From an uncultured Prochlorococcus sp. (lineage in GTDB: Bacteria; Cyanobacteriota; Cyanobacteriia; PCC-6307; Cyanobiaceae): a DNA stretch of 46,060 nucleotides. Position 1 is the first letter of the stretch. The number at the start of each line of letters is the position of its first letter. The translations under genes and the position numbers were made by a program. Below are positions 9,460-18,669 of the stretch, one piece after another. The stretch lies in contig CACMNZ010000007.1 of assembly GCA_902615165.1 (NCBI GenBank), positions 1 through 46,060 of the forward strand, written 5' to 3'. Under the pieces are notes generated by a model, which ran no database searches, was not told the DNA's origin, and saw only the letters and a list, made by a program, of their open reading frames with translations.

Positions 9460-10620
9460 TTGACGAATACGAGTAGAAATAGAGGAATTGGAATTGTCAC
9501 AGCAAGTGACAGTCAAGAGAGATCAAAAGGTCAATTACATATTTATGATGGAGAGGGTAAGGGGAAAAGTCAAGCTGCATTGGGAGTAGTTCTCAGGACA
9601 ATAGGATTAGGAATATGCGAAAAAAGACAGTCAAGAGTTTTACTTCTAAGATTTTTAAAAGGCCCTGAGAGACCATATGATGAGGATTCAGCTATAGAGG
9701 CTTTACAAAGAGGCTTTCCACATTTAATTGACCATGTAAGGACAGGAAGATCCGAATTCTTCACTGCTGACCAAGTGACAAAGTTTGATGTTGGTGAGGC
9801 CGAAAGAGGTTGGAATATTGCTAAAGGAGCAATTGCTAGTTCTCTTTATTCTGTAGTTGTACTGGATGAGTTGAATCCAGTTCTAGACTTAGGAATGCTT
9901 GATATCAATGAAGTAGTTGATACTCTGCAAAATCGTCCAGATGGATTAGAAATAATTATTACTGGAAGGGCAGCCCCACCATCTTTGATAAGAATATCTC
10001 AACTCCACTCAGAAATGAGACCACGTTTGATAGGAGACTTATCAGAATTATCCAAACAAAGTAGTTCTAGTGGTGGAATTGAGATTTATACAGGTGAAGG
10101 AAAGGGTAAATCCACAAGTGCACTCGGTAAGGCTCTTCAAGCTATCGGTAAAGGAATATCTCAAGATAAAAGTCATAGAGTTTTAATATTACAGTGGTTA
10201 AAAGGTGGAAATGGATATACCGAAGATGCTGCCATAGAAGCTTTGAGAGAGAGTTACCCTCATTTAGTAGATCATTTGCGTTCAGGCAGAGATGCAATCG
10301 TATGGAGAGGTCAACAACAACCAATTGATTATGTTGAGGCTGAAAGAGCATGGGAAATTGCAAAAGCTGCTATTTTGTCTGGCTTGTATAAAACAATCAT
10401 CTTAGATGAATTGAATCCAACTGTTGATTTGGAGTTATTACCTGTGGAATCAATACATCAAACGCTCTTAAAAAAACCAGCAGATACAGAAGTTGTAATT
10501 ACTGGGAGGTGTAAAAATGAACCTTCATACTTTGAACTAGCTGATGTTTACTCTGAAATGGTTTGTCATAAGCATTACGCAAATGTTGGAGTTGATTTAA
10601 AAAGAGGAGTTGATTACTAA
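9460..10620 (+). CDS. Tandem CobO/BtuR-like P-loop ATPase (two repeated domains)
   Basis: The 386-residue protein consists of two homologous halves, each resembling the CobO/CobA/BtuR family that adenosylates cob(I)alamin or corrin intermediates. Half one (about residues 24-185) has P-loop GEGKGKS at 31-37, LDELNPVLDL and IITGRAAPP. Half two (about 205-380) has P-loop GEGKGKS at 212-218, LDELNPTVDL and VITGR. Both nucleotide-binding sites look intact. Known BtuR enzymes are single domains of about 200 residues that dimerise, so this may be an intramolecular dimer. The start is TTG at 9460 with no usable upstream ATG. Its stop overlaps the convergent MoeB-like gene. Adenosyltransferase activity is plausible but unproven. 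Confidence 0.8.
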   Translation: MTNTSRNRGIGIVTASDSQERSKGQLHIYDGEGKGKSQAALGVVLRTIGLGICEKRQSRVLLLRFLKGPERPYDEDSAIEALQRGFPHLIDHVRTGRSEFFTADQVTKFDVGEAERGWNIAKGAIASSLYSVVVLDELNPVLDLGMLDINEVVDTLQNRPDGLEIIITGRAAPPSLIRISQLHSEMRPRLIGDLSELSKQSSSSGGIEIYTGEGKGKSTSALGKALQAIGKGISQDKSHRVLILQWLKGGNGYTEDAAIEALRESYPHLVDHLRSGRDAIVWRGQQQPIDYVEAERAWEIAKAAILSGLYKTIILDELNPTVDLELLPVESIHQTLLKKPADTEVVITGRCKNEPSYFELADVYSEMVCHKHYANVGVDLKRGVDY

Positions 10621-11780
10621 CTTATTCTTAAAAAATTATTTGCAGAATATTTTTTTATTTTTTCAATGCCGCCTTCAATAGATGTTGACTGAATTTTGAA
10701 TTTAGACAAGATTCTTGAAGCTTTTTCAGAGCGTTTCCCCGATTTACACATAGTGAAAACCTCTTTATTTAAACTTTCTTTTTGAATAAATTTTAAGTCA
10801 GATTCTTGCTTCAAATGACTCAGGGGAATTGAGATAGATCCCTCTATTGAGGATTTAGAAAACTCTTCATTTTCTCTAACATCAATTAAAAGAATTTTGT
10901 TAGGTTTTGCTTTGTATAAAATATTAAAGTCATAAGCATTAATACTTTTAATTTCATCGTTTTTCCCACAATATTCATCACTATTATAAAAGCTCTCAAA
11001 CTGAGACAGATTTTTTATTCGTTTATTTAACTGATCACTTTTTAGATGTAATTTTTTCATATTCATATTAAATAGATCAAAAATTAAAATTTTCCCATCT
11101 AAAATTTCACCTTTTTTCAGAATGATTTTGATAATTTCATTAACCTGAAGAATTCCTATTAAACCTGTTGAAACACCTACTACCCCGTATTCTGCACAAC
11201 TAGGGACAGCATTTTTTGTAGGTGATTCTGGAAGTAAGTCTCTTAAGTTAGGACTATTTTTATATAAATTGAAAACACTTACTTGCCCTTCAAAGCCTTG
11301 TACACTTCCAAAGACTAGGGGTTTATTTAATATCAGGCATGAATCATTTATTAAATATCTTGTGCCAAAGTTATCTGAGCAATCACAAATAACATCAAAC
11401 CTCTTTATTAATTCAAGAGCATTTTTAGGGTTAATTCTCTCTGAAAAGGTTAATATTTCACAATTAGGATTGAATTTTTTAATTCTTTCCCGAGCAGAAT
11501 CAATTTTAAGATTGCCAATAGTATTTGTTTCATGAATTATCTGTCTCTGGAGATTAGACTTTTCAACTTGATCGTTATCAACTATTCCAATTCTCCCAAT
11601 TCCTGCTGCAGCTAGATAAAGCAAAACGGAAGAACCAAGCCCACCTGCTCCAATGCATAATACTGAGCTGTTTTTAAGATTTAGTTGGCCCTCATAACCT
11701 ATCTCTTTGAGGGTCAAATGTTTTTGATATCTTTCTTCTTCATCAGAGTTTAAGAAATTAAATTTTATATCTTTGGACAT
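10617..11780 (-). CDS. moeB: MoeB/ThiF-type adenylyltransferase with rhodanese domain
   Basis: An E1-like enzyme that adenylates the C-terminus of small sulfur carriers (MoaD, ThiS or CysO type), fused to a rhodanese domain that supplies sulfur. In 387 residues the ThiF domain covers about 13-250, with IGAGGLGSS as nucleotide loop, QRQIIH as the conserved arginine motif and VPSCAEYGVVG carrying the conserved cysteine. The rhodanese domain covers about 275-380, with active-site loop MCKSGKRS. The two CxxC zinc pairs of E. coli MoeB are absent, as in the MoeZ-like branch. Which sulfur carrier it serves is unclear; thiamine synthesis via ThiS is likely. Confidence 0.88.
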   Translation of the reverse strand: MSKDIKFNFLNSDEEERYQKHLTLKEIGYEGQLNLKNSSVLCIGAGGLGSSVLLYLAAAGIGRIGIVDNDQVEKSNLQRQIIHETNTIGNLKIDSARERIKKFNPNCEILTFSERINPKNALELIKRFDVICDCSDNFGTRYLINDSCLILNKPLVFGSVQGFEGQVSVFNLYKNSPNLRDLLPESPTKNAVPSCAEYGVVGVSTGLIGILQVNEIIKIILKKGEILDGKILIFDLFNMNMKKLHLKSDQLNKRIKNLSQFESFYNSDEYCGKNDEIKSINAYDFNILYKAKPNKILLIDVRENEEFSKSSIEGSISIPLSHLKQESDLKFIQKESLNKEVFTMCKSGKRSEKASRILSKFKIQSTSIEGGIEKIKKYSANNFLRIS

Positions 11781-12074
11781 TGAAATCCTTTAATTTTTGC
11801 GAGATAAACTATGAAAATATAATAATTAAAATAAAAATTTTAGACTTTTAAATTTTTATTATTACTAGGAATTATTAATGTTTTTGTTAGAGCTAGACCA
11901 TAATGTGAAGTTTTTATAAATCAATTTTAAGTTTAAATATCTTCAGAAAGCATATATACCAACGCCTCTAAAAAAATACAAAATGTTTCGGTTCGGAATT
12001 TTGCATAACAAAAAGGTAGTCAATAGACGTTTTTTCCGATACTGTCTGGTTCATATATTAAGTTTACTGAATTC
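11781..12074 (+). promoter_or_regulatory. Divergent promoter region between moeB and the CAAD gene
   Basis: This 294-base, gene-free stretch separates two divergently transcribed genes and must hold both promoters. Bases 12002-12009 read TGCATAAC and 12006-12016 read TAACAAAAAGG, the same 11-mer found upstream of psaD. TTTTTTCCGATA at 12030-12041 also matches the psaD region except for one base. TCGGAA (11993-11998) and TTCCGA (12034-12039) are inverted copies that flank the element. The first 160 bases are plain AT-rich sequence in which no structure was seen. Regulatory roles are inferred. Confidence 0.4.
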
Positions 12075-12440
12075 ATGAGTGATAACACTCCAGAGTCAAA
12101 CCAAGACTCCGGCTCCGATACAAGCTCAGAAACCAAAAGTTTTTCAGAGAAGTACTCTGATGTTATGGGAAAAGTCAACGAAACCCTTGGTAATGTTGAT
12201 TGGACTCAAATGGGCAAGTACGGCAAGGCGGCAGGCATAATAGCTGTTGTCGTAATAGCTCAGATAATAATTAAAGTTGTCATTGATACGATAAACTTTT
12301 TCCCAATTCTTCCTGGTTTACTAGAACTGTTAGGGGTCATTGTTGTAGGTCAATGGAGCTGGCAAAATCTTCGTACCAGTGAAAATCGTGAAGCTGTTCT
12401 AGATAAGGTACAAAATCTTAAGAAGACATACTTAGGGTAG
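12075..12440 (+). CDS. CAAD-domain (CURT1-like) thylakoid membrane protein
   Basis: The 121-residue protein matches the CAAD/CURT1 family, thylakoid membrane proteins that bend membranes at thylakoid edges. An acidic and serine-rich N-terminal tail (about residues 1-25) leads into an amphipathic stretch, FSEKYSDVMGKVNETLGNVDW. Two hydrophobic helices follow at about 51-71 and 77-97, separated by the NFFPILPG turn, then GQWSWQNLRTSENREAVLDKV, the conserved C-terminal amphipathic helix. The same domain is appended to some cyanobacterial aminoacyl-tRNA synthetases; here it stands alone. The upstream region shares elements with psaD, consistent with control alongside thylakoid genes. It converges on the kinase gene after 7 bases. 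Confidence 0.85.
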   Translation: MSDNTPESNQDSGSDTSSETKSFSEKYSDVMGKVNETLGNVDWTQMGKYGKAAGIIAVVVIAQIIIKVVIDTINFFPILPGLLELLGVIVVGQWSWQNLRTSENREAVLDKVQNLKKTYLG

Positions 12441-12447
12441 TTAAAGA

Positions 12448-13326
12448 TTACATATTAAGAATTGCTTTTACGTAATCTTCAACTTGATTTAAGTACCCTC
12501 CTCCAAACATGTTGGCGTGATTCAATATGTGATAAAAATTATAAATAATAATTCTTTTTTCAAATCCGTTTTTTATAGGAAAAATTCTATGGTATTCTTC
12601 ATAAAATTCTTTTTTAAAACCTCCAAATAATTTTGTCATAGCTATATCTACTTCATTATCTGCCCACCAAGATGCAGGGTCAAATATAACCCCCTTTCCA
12701 TTTTTGTCCATTCCTGCATTGCCTGACCATAAATCACCATGAACTAGAGCATTTATTGGTTTGTGATTCAGCAATTCTGATTTAATTTTTTCTTTAACTT
12801 TATTTATAATTTCTTTATCTAAAATTCTCGATTTAAGACTTAATAATTGAGGTATTATCCTTAAGTTTAAAAAACAATCTATCCAATTATCTTCCAAGCC
12901 TTTTTTCTGATCTGTTGTTCCGATAAAACCCTCAACTGGAAACCCAAACATTTTTGGGTTAGATTCAGCTGATTTCAAGTGCAATTCACCTAAACCTTTT
13001 CCAAGCTTTTTTTGGTCAAAGTTATGCATATCTATCCATTCAATTAAAAGAATCTCTATATTTTTTATATTTTTATATGCAATAACTTCAGGAATAACTA
13101 AGTATTCTTGATTAATATATTTTCTCAAATTTTGGAGACAATATTTTTCAAATTCAAGAAATCTTTTGTTTCTAATGTTTCTTTTAAGGAATAACTTTTT
13201 GTTGGAGAATTCTATTCGCCATGCATTATGAATATCGCCACCATGTACTTGTTCAATACTTTTTGGATAGGTTTCACCTAATTCTTCACAAATTTCGTTA
13301 ATTTCAATAGGAGATAATTTTTGCAT
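12448..13326 (-). CDS. Fructosamine kinase family protein
   Basis: Members phosphorylate sugars attached to protein lysines (fructosamine or ribulosamine), which destabilises the adduct and deglycates proteins. The 292-residue protein has the aminoglycoside-phosphotransferase-like fold. Visible parts are VHGGDIHNAWRIE near the N-terminus, the catalytic loop VHGDLWSGNAG (D198 as likely base, N203), the metal-binding IFDPASWWADNEVDIAM (D216), and FGGGYLNQV near the end. The start codon is only 4 bases from the divergent start of the CrtD-like gene, so the promoters of the two genes must lie in each other's coding sequence, or the mRNAs are leaderless. The substrate in this organism is unknown. 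Confidence 0.88.
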   Translation of the reverse strand: MQKLSPIEINEICEELGETYPKSIEQVHGGDIHNAWRIEFSNKKLFLKRNIRNKRFLEFEKYCLQNLRKYINQEYLVIPEVIAYKNIKNIEILLIEWIDMHNFDQKKLGKGLGELHLKSAESNPKMFGFPVEGFIGTTDQKKGLEDNWIDCFLNLRIIPQLLSLKSRILDKEIINKVKEKIKSELLNHKPINALVHGDLWSGNAGMDKNGKGVIFDPASWWADNEVDIAMTKLFGGFKKEFYEEYHRIFPIKNGFEKRIIIYNFYHILNHANMFGGGYLNQVEDYVKAILNM

Positions 13327-13330
13327 TTTA

Positions 13331-14836
13331 ATGAAAAAGTCTGAAGTTATTGTTGTAGGCGCCGGTATAGCAGGACTAACATCTGCAGCGATTTTATCAA
13401 AACAAGGCTTATCAGTGACTTTAATCGAATCTCATACTCAAGCCGGAGGATGTGCCGGTACTTTTAAAAGAAAGAATTATACTTTCGATGTTGGCGCAAC
13501 TCAGGTTGCTGGTTTAGAGAAGGGAGGAATACATTCTAGAATTTTTGATTTTTTAGATATTCCATCCCCAGAAGCCACAATTTTAGACCCTGCTTGTATT
13601 GTTGATTTAAATGATGGTGGTAATCCTATACCTATTTGGTATGAAAAAAGTAAATGGATTGCTGAACGAGAAATGCAGTTTCCTGGGAGTCAAAGATTTT
13701 GGAGGCTTTGTACCCTAATACATGAAAGTAATTGGATATTTGCTAATAATAATCCTGTATTACCAATAAGTAATTTTTGGGATTTTTCTCAACTTCTCAA
13801 AGCACTAGTACCTTCAAACCTTGTGACAGGTATCTTACTTAAATCTACTATTTTTGATCTATTGCGGATATGTGGATTATCCAAGAATGAGCGCTTGATT
13901 AAATTCTTAAATCTTCAACTAAAACTTTATTCTCAAGAGGACGTTTATAGTACTGCAGCATTATATGGATCTACTGTTCTTCAGATGTGTCAACAGCCAC
14001 ATGGACTGTGGCATCTTAAAAAATCTATGCAGTCTTTAAGTGAATCATTAGAAAGTTCATTAATTAAAACTGGAGTTAATTTAATTTTTGGACAAGAAGT
14101 TAATTCTATAACTTTTGACGATGTAAATATGTGTTGGCAACTATCTGCTAATTCGAAAAAAAAATCATTTATTTATCAAGCAAAAGATGTGATTTATACC
14201 GCACCTCCACAATCTTTGCTTAAGCATTTGAAAGATCCTTTAGAAAGAAAAAAAAATTATAAAAATCGACTTGATAATTTGCCTGATCCAAGTGGAGCTG
14301 TAGTTTTTTATTCAGCATTAAAAAAGGAACATATTAAAAAAACATTCTCCAATCATTATCAATTTGTTTCAAAAGAATTTTGTTCGTTATTTGTATCAAT
14401 TAGTGATGATGGTGATGGAAGAGCGCCAAAAGGTGAGGTTACTTTAACTGCCAGTATCTTTACCAAAACTAAAGATTGGTTTGATCTAGATAAAGAAACT
14501 TACTTAAAGAAAAAAAATGGTTTCATGAAAAAAATATCCCTTGAATTGGAAAGTCAATTTGATATTGATCCTGAAAAATGGCTTCATAGAGAATTAGCAA
14601 CTCCATTGGGCTTTGAAAAATGGACAAAAAGACCTAATGGAATAGTAGGCGGGCTTGGTCAAAATCCAGATATTTTTGGTTTATTTGGATTATCAAGTAG
14701 GACACCTTTTGAAGGTTTGTGGTTATGTGGAGATTCTATTTATCCAGGAGAGGGGACTGCAGGTGTTAGTCAGTCTGCATTAATGGTTTCAAGGCAAATT
14801 TTAGCTTCCAAAGGTATAGAAAATTTTAGTTTATAA
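13331..14836 (+). CDS. CrtD-like carotenoid desaturase / phytoene-dehydrogenase family
   Basis: An FAD-dependent amine-oxidase-fold protein of 501 residues. The N-terminal dinucleotide motif VGAGIAGL (9-16) is followed by the acidic residue ending the second strand (VTLIESHTQAGGCAGTF), and the C-terminal FAD motif includes GLWLCGDSIYPGEGTAGVSQSAL. The family includes CrtI/CrtD desaturases and the CrtH carotene isomerase. The N-terminal segments and the length look closest to cyanobacterial CrtD (C-3',4' desaturase), but CrtH-like or CrtO-like roles cannot be excluded by eye. It overlaps the convergent tyrA gene by 11 bases and starts 4 bases from the divergent kinase start. Confidence 0.75.
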   Translation: MKKSEVIVVGAGIAGLTSAAILSKQGLSVTLIESHTQAGGCAGTFKRKNYTFDVGATQVAGLEKGGIHSRIFDFLDIPSPEATILDPACIVDLNDGGNPIPIWYEKSKWIAEREMQFPGSQRFWRLCTLIHESNWIFANNNPVLPISNFWDFSQLLKALVPSNLVTGILLKSTIFDLLRICGLSKNERLIKFLNLQLKLYSQEDVYSTAALYGSTVLQMCQQPHGLWHLKKSMQSLSESLESSLIKTGVNLIFGQEVNSITFDDVNMCWQLSANSKKKSFIYQAKDVIYTAPPQSLLKHLKDPLERKKNYKNRLDNLPDPSGAVVFYSALKKEHIKKTFSNHYQFVSKEFCSLFVSISDDGDGRAPKGEVTLTASIFTKTKDWFDLDKETYLKKKNGFMKKISLELESQFDIDPEKWLHRELATPLGFEKWTKRPNGIVGGLGQNPDIFGLFGLSSRTPFEGLWLCGDSIYPGEGTAGVSQSALMVSRQILASKGIENFSL

Positions 14837-15665
14837 AATTTTGTCTGTTTTCTTTTGCTTCAGCAAGTTTTTTAGAAAGTAAATCCCAATTTTTTTCTTT
14901 AATAAGAGATTCCAGTATATTCAGCTTATTTTTAAAATTATTTATGGAATTTAAAATATTAATCTGATTATTAATAGCTAAATCTAGGCCTAGTTGTTCA
15001 TTGCCTCCGCCAACTCTCGAAGTGTCAGCAAATCCTGTAGCAGCTAATTTTTGCGAGAGATCTAATAAAGATTGATTATCTTTTGTTTGCGCAGTTTCTA
15101 TGAGGGCAGAAGCTAAAAATATAGGCAAATGAGAAATTAGAGATACTGCTTCATCATGCTCTTTTGGCGAAGCTTGGCAAATTTCACAATCCATTGATTT
15201 TATGAGCTCGGAAATAGTTCTGACTGAATTTAAAACACTATTTTGTGTTGGGGTAATAATCCATTTTGTATTTTTAAAAAGACCTTCAAAACCTGAATCA
15301 ACTCCTTTTTTTTCTGTGCCTGCCATTGGATGAGATCCAATAAATAGAGGATGTGAATTTTCCCATGTATTTACAATTGGTTCTTTTACAGACCCTACAT
15401 CAGTTAGTATTGTTTCCTGAGGTATCGATGCTACTAATTGTTGCGACGGACTGATCAAATCTTTGATAGGCAATGCCAATATTATTAGCTCACATTTTTT
15501 TAATAAGCTCAGATCACAGCTAACAAAATTTGCAAGTTTTTTATCTTTAGCTTTTTTTTCATTAAATTCATTATTTGCTATTCCATAAATTGTATGATTT
15601 AGACTTTGGAGTTTTAATCCTAAAGAACCACCGATTAATCCTAATCCTACTATTCCAATTTTCAT
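14826..15665 (-). CDS. tyrA: Prephenate/arogenate dehydrogenase
   Basis: TyrA oxidatively decarboxylates prephenate or arogenate on the route to tyrosine. Cyanobacterial enzymes characterised so far mostly use L-arogenate with NADP. The 279-residue protein has the Rossmann motif GLGLIG (7-12), the TDVGSVKEP motif, SHPMAGTEKKGVD with the catalytic histidine, and the later SLISHLP helix. There is no fused chorismate mutase or ACT domain, matching the simple cyanobacterial form. The C-terminus overlaps the convergent desaturase gene by 11 bases. Cofactor and substrate preference are inferred from relatives, not visible here. Confidence 0.92.
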   Translation of the reverse strand: MKIGIVGLGLIGGSLGLKLQSLNHTIYGIANNEFNEKKAKDKKLANFVSCDLSLLKKCELIILALPIKDLISPSQQLVASIPQETILTDVGSVKEPIVNTWENSHPLFIGSHPMAGTEKKGVDSGFEGLFKNTKWIITPTQNSVLNSVRTISELIKSMDCEICQASPKEHDEAVSLISHLPIFLASALIETAQTKDNQSLLDLSQKLAATGFADTSRVGGGNEQLGLDLAINNQINILNSINNFKNKLNILESLIKEKNWDLLSKKLAEAKENRQNFIN

Positions 15666-15760
15666 AAATTAATTAATTCAAGACCCTTTTTTATTGATAC
15701 CAATTTTTTGTATATTAGGTTCATAAATTTTGCGTGTTTTAGAAATTAAATTAATTATAA

Positions 15761-17209
15761 ATGCTTGAAATTTTAAGTCATCAATATTTGAAAAATTTTT
15801 TGAGAGATCAAAGTATTAATTGGGAGCACATATATTCTTTTGGGAGGATAGTTTCCAAATGTATTGAAAATGATTCTACCTATCTAATTAATTCAGAAAT
15901 TTTCTCTAGCTATGATTGGTTACCTCCAATTTTGATTTCTTTATTTTTAAAGGAAGAGGATTCAACTTTTATTTTATCTAAAGAAAAAATCCAATTTATA
16001 AGCCAATTTCAGATTGATTCATTGAAAAATCTAGGTTTTAATTTTATTTTTAAAAATGATCAATTTATTTTTGCAAATCATAATGTTCACTTGATAACTA
16101 TCCAAAATTTTCTTAATGATCCCAATTCTCGTAATCTTAGAAATCATCGAATAGTTTATTCAGGAATTGAGGATATAAAACAGGATTTAAAAAAACATTT
16201 TAGGATTTCTTTACTTAAAAAGGATTGGACAAAAAATTTTAAAGAATTTGAATTAATCAATCAAAAATTTGTAAAAGTATATGATTCGTTGAAGAAAAAG
16301 TTCTTCTTGAGAAAGGTCTTAGGAAATAGTTATATCAATTTAGATGAAAAAGAAATTAGTTTCTTGTCAAACTTTTTTCATGAAAATTCTTTTTTTTCTG
16401 ATAAATTTTTAAGCGTCAACAAAGCATTATCTCAAGGTTGGGCATGCTGGGTAAAGTTAAACGATACAAATTTAGATTGGAATTTGTATTTACAGCCAAT
16501 AGATGAACTTTTTCAAATTAAGGAATTTTTTTCAAATAATAAATTTGTTTTTTTATCAGAATTGAGAAAAGATAATTTTTTCCAAATGTATTTTAAAAAG
16601 CATAGTTTAGATATTGACTTGGTTATTAATTTTAAGAGTAATTTTGAAGAGAAAAAGATTTCTTTATATATACCCTCTAAACAGTTGCTTCCTAATAATC
16701 CTTTTTTTACCAATTCAATCTTGGATAAATGCAAAAAGTTAATACTTTTTAGAAAGGGTTTAACTTTAGTGTTGTCTGATGATATTGATTTAAAAACTAA
16801 TCTTGCTACAGAATTAGCTTCTACTTACGGGAAGAGAGTATTGCTAGAGACAATTCCCTCAGGTAGAAATGAAATCCTTTGCTCTAGTTTTGACTGGTGG
16901 ATTATGAATTCTTATTTAATTCAAATTCCAGAACAAATTATCATTCCTTTACTTCCGATTCCGAATATGTCAGAACCCATTAATGCAATTACTGTCTCTC
17001 ATAAAAAGAAGCTTTCTCAAGATTGGTTTAGAGACTTCTTTCTTCCTCAAGCTAGAATTAAACTTGAAAGATCTATTTCTCCTTTAAGAAGAAATTCAGG
17101 TAAGTTAATAATCCTAGATGGAAGAGCAAATAAAAGAAACTGGGGAAGATTACTTTTGCAAAACATTCAACCCTCAAAACAAATTAACTATATGCTACCT
17201 TTTGATTAG
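15761..17209 (+). CDS. Degenerate DinG/XPD-like helicase relative, ATPase motifs missing
   Basis: A 482-residue protein that keeps the layout of a DinG/XPD superfamily-2 helicase C-terminal half. At about residues 372-405, CSSFDWWIMNSYLIQIP then IIIPLLPIPNMSEP aligns with the DinG segment for motif V and the LPF-P-P strand. At 426-465, FFLPQARIKLERSISPLRR then GKLIILDGRANKRNWG aligns with motif VI. The usual Q-x-x-GR-x-IR arginine-finger motif is altered to ERSISPLRR. No Walker A lysine loop, no DEAH box and no four-cysteine iron-sulfur cluster are seen in the N-terminal half. It is probably not an ATP-driven helicase. It lies two genes from recA on the opposite strand. Confidence 0.6.
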   Translation: MLEILSHQYLKNFLRDQSINWEHIYSFGRIVSKCIENDSTYLINSEIFSSYDWLPPILISLFLKEEDSTFILSKEKIQFISQFQIDSLKNLGFNFIFKNDQFIFANHNVHLITIQNFLNDPNSRNLRNHRIVYSGIEDIKQDLKKHFRISLLKKDWTKNFKEFELINQKFVKVYDSLKKKFFLRKVLGNSYINLDEKEISFLSNFFHENSFFSDKFLSVNKALSQGWACWVKLNDTNLDWNLYLQPIDELFQIKEFFSNNKFVFLSELRKDNFFQMYFKKHSLDIDLVINFKSNFEEKKISLYIPSKQLLPNNPFFTNSILDKCKKLILFRKGLTLVLSDDIDLKTNLATELASTYGKRVLLETIPSGRNEILCSSFDWWIMNSYLIQIPEQIIIPLLPIPNMSEPINAITVSHKKKLSQDWFRDFFLPQARIKLERSISPLRRNSGKLIILDGRANKRNWGRLLLQNIQPSKQINYMLPFD

Positions 17210-17238
17210 GTTATGATTTTGTAAATAACTATAGAAAT

Positions 17239-17484
17239 ATGGGAGAAGCAAAAAGACGTAAAACACTTGGTTTACCTCCAAAAAAAAATAATACTAAAAC
17301 TAAAATTGATGAGTCTCCAAGATTATTTCAATGGCTTCCCTTTACAATCAATCAAAGAGATAACCTAATTAAATTAAGTATTAAGGCCAGTTGGTTTGGA
17401 ATCGGAGGGTTAGTAATCTTATGGATTGTAGTGAGATTTATAGGCCCTGCTGCTGGGTGGTGGACTTTAGCTGATTCTTTATAA
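17239..17484 (+). CDS. DUF2839 small membrane protein
   Basis: An 81-residue protein of the DUF2839 family, found across cyanobacteria and of unknown function. The N-terminus MGEAKRRKTLGLPPKK is the family hallmark and is strongly basic. One hydrophobic segment at about residues 53-71 (WFGIGGLVILWIVVRFIG) should span the membrane, followed by PAAGWWTLAD. It starts 29 bases after the helicase-like gene, so the two may share an mRNA. It ends 2 bases from the convergent recA stop, leaving no room for a separate terminator. Confidence 0.85.
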   Translation: MGEAKRRKTLGLPPKKNNTKTKIDESPRLFQWLPFTINQRDNLIKLSIKASWFGIGGLVILWIVVRFIGPAAGWWTLADSL

Positions 17485-17486
17485 AT

Positions 17487-18584
17487 CTAAGCTACTGTTT
17501 TTATATCATTAACAGCGATTGTATTAGCAGGATTGCTATTTAATGTTTTCATTGAATTAGAACTGACTTCAGTTCCTTCTGTTAATTTCTCTTTAACCAT
17601 AGATTCTACTTTATTCCTGATTTCTAAGTTTTGATCAAGCCAAATAATTGTATTATCTCTTCCTTGTCCAATATTTTCTCCTTCATAACTATACCAAGCA
17701 CCTCTCCTTATGATGATATTAGTCTCTTCTGCTAAATCTAATAAGCATCCTGTTGTACTAATACCTTTCCCAAAGAGAATATCAAATTCTGCAATTCTAA
17801 ATGGTGGTGCAACTTTGTTTTTTGCTACTTTTACTTTTGCTCTTATGCCATATTCCTCAGTACCTCTTTTAAGAGTTTGAATTCTTCTGATATCAAGTCT
17901 TACTGAGGCGTAAAATTTTAATGCATTACCTCCTGTGGTTGTTTCTGGATTGCCGTATGTAACTCCAATTTTTAGGCGTAATTGATTCAGGAATATTACC
18001 GTACATCCAGATTTGCCAATATTTCCTGTTATTTTCCTCATTGCTTGGCTCATTAGTCTTGCTTGGCTTCCAATTACGTGATCTCCCATTTCTCCTTCTA
18101 TCTCGGCTCTTGGTGTTAGTGCTGCGACCGAGTCAACAACTACAAGATCTACCGCACTCGATCTTATAAGTTGGTCAACTATTTCTAGAGCCATTTCACC
18201 AGTATCTGGCTGTGAAACTAACAAATTTTCAACATCAACACCTAAAGAGGCCGCATAAACTGGATCGAGTGCATGCTCAGCATCTACAAATGCAGCTACT
18301 CCTCCATTTTTTTGGACTTCCGCAATCGCGTGAAGCGTTAATGTAGTTTTTCCTGAACTTTCTGGTCCGTAAACTTCTACTACTCTTCCTTTTGGATAGC
18401 CTCCTCCTAACGCTAAATCTAAGGTGAGCGCTCCAGTAGATATTGTTTCTACTTTCATTCTTGAGGCGTCACCAAGTCTCATTATTGAACCTCGTCCAAA
18501 ATTCCTTTCTATTTGACCTAAGACAAGACTTAATGCCTTGTCTTTTTCTTTTGATTCAGTTTTTTTCTTTTCTTCAAGGCTCAT
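17487..18584 (-). CDS. recA: Recombinase RecA
   Basis: RecA forms filaments on single-stranded DNA, drives strand exchange and stimulates LexA cleavage. The 365-residue protein is full length. Walker A GPESSGKT is at residues 73-80, Walker B is [12 protein letters not shown], and the DNA-binding loops are present ([15 protein letters not shown] and [37 protein letters not shown]). The C-terminal tail is rich in Ser, Asn and Thr and lacks the very acidic end of E. coli RecA. The ATG at 18584 fits the usual cyanobacterial start. The 112-base upstream gap to the HAD gene contains AGTACATCTGTACT (18670-18683), a palindromic SOS-box-like candidate in LexA style. Confidence 0.97.
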   Translation of the reverse strand: MSLEEKKKTESKEKDKALSLVLGQIERNFGRGSIMRLGDASRMKVETISTGALTLDLALGGGYPKGRVVEVYGPESSGKTTLTLHAIAEVQKNGGVAAFVDAEHALDPVYAASLGVDVENLLVSQPDTGEMALEIVDQLIRSSAVDLVVVDSVAALTPRAEIEGEMGDHVIGSQARLMSQAMRKITGNIGKSGCTVIFLNQLRLKIGVTYGNPETTTGGNALKFYASVRLDIRRIQTLKRGTEEYGIRAKVKVAKNKVAPPFRIAEFDILFGKGISTTGCLLDLAEETNIIIRRGAWYSYEGENIGQGRDNTIIWLDQNLEIRNKVESMVKEKLTEGTEVSSNSMKTLNSNPANTIAVNDIKTVA

Positions 18585-18669
18585 TGTTTGATTTATTGGT
18601 TAAAGTTCTTGTAATTATTCTAAATTTGGAAATTTTTATTTAAACCAAACTTCATAAATACAAACTATA

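Noticed and set aside
10617..11780. Loss of both zinc CxxC pairs in the MoeB-rhodanese protein as a lineage-specific zinc saving.
   Set aside because: The NYRDLYPE-like segment without CxxC is typical of the MoeZ-like MoeB-rhodanese branch in other bacteria, so it is a family trait.
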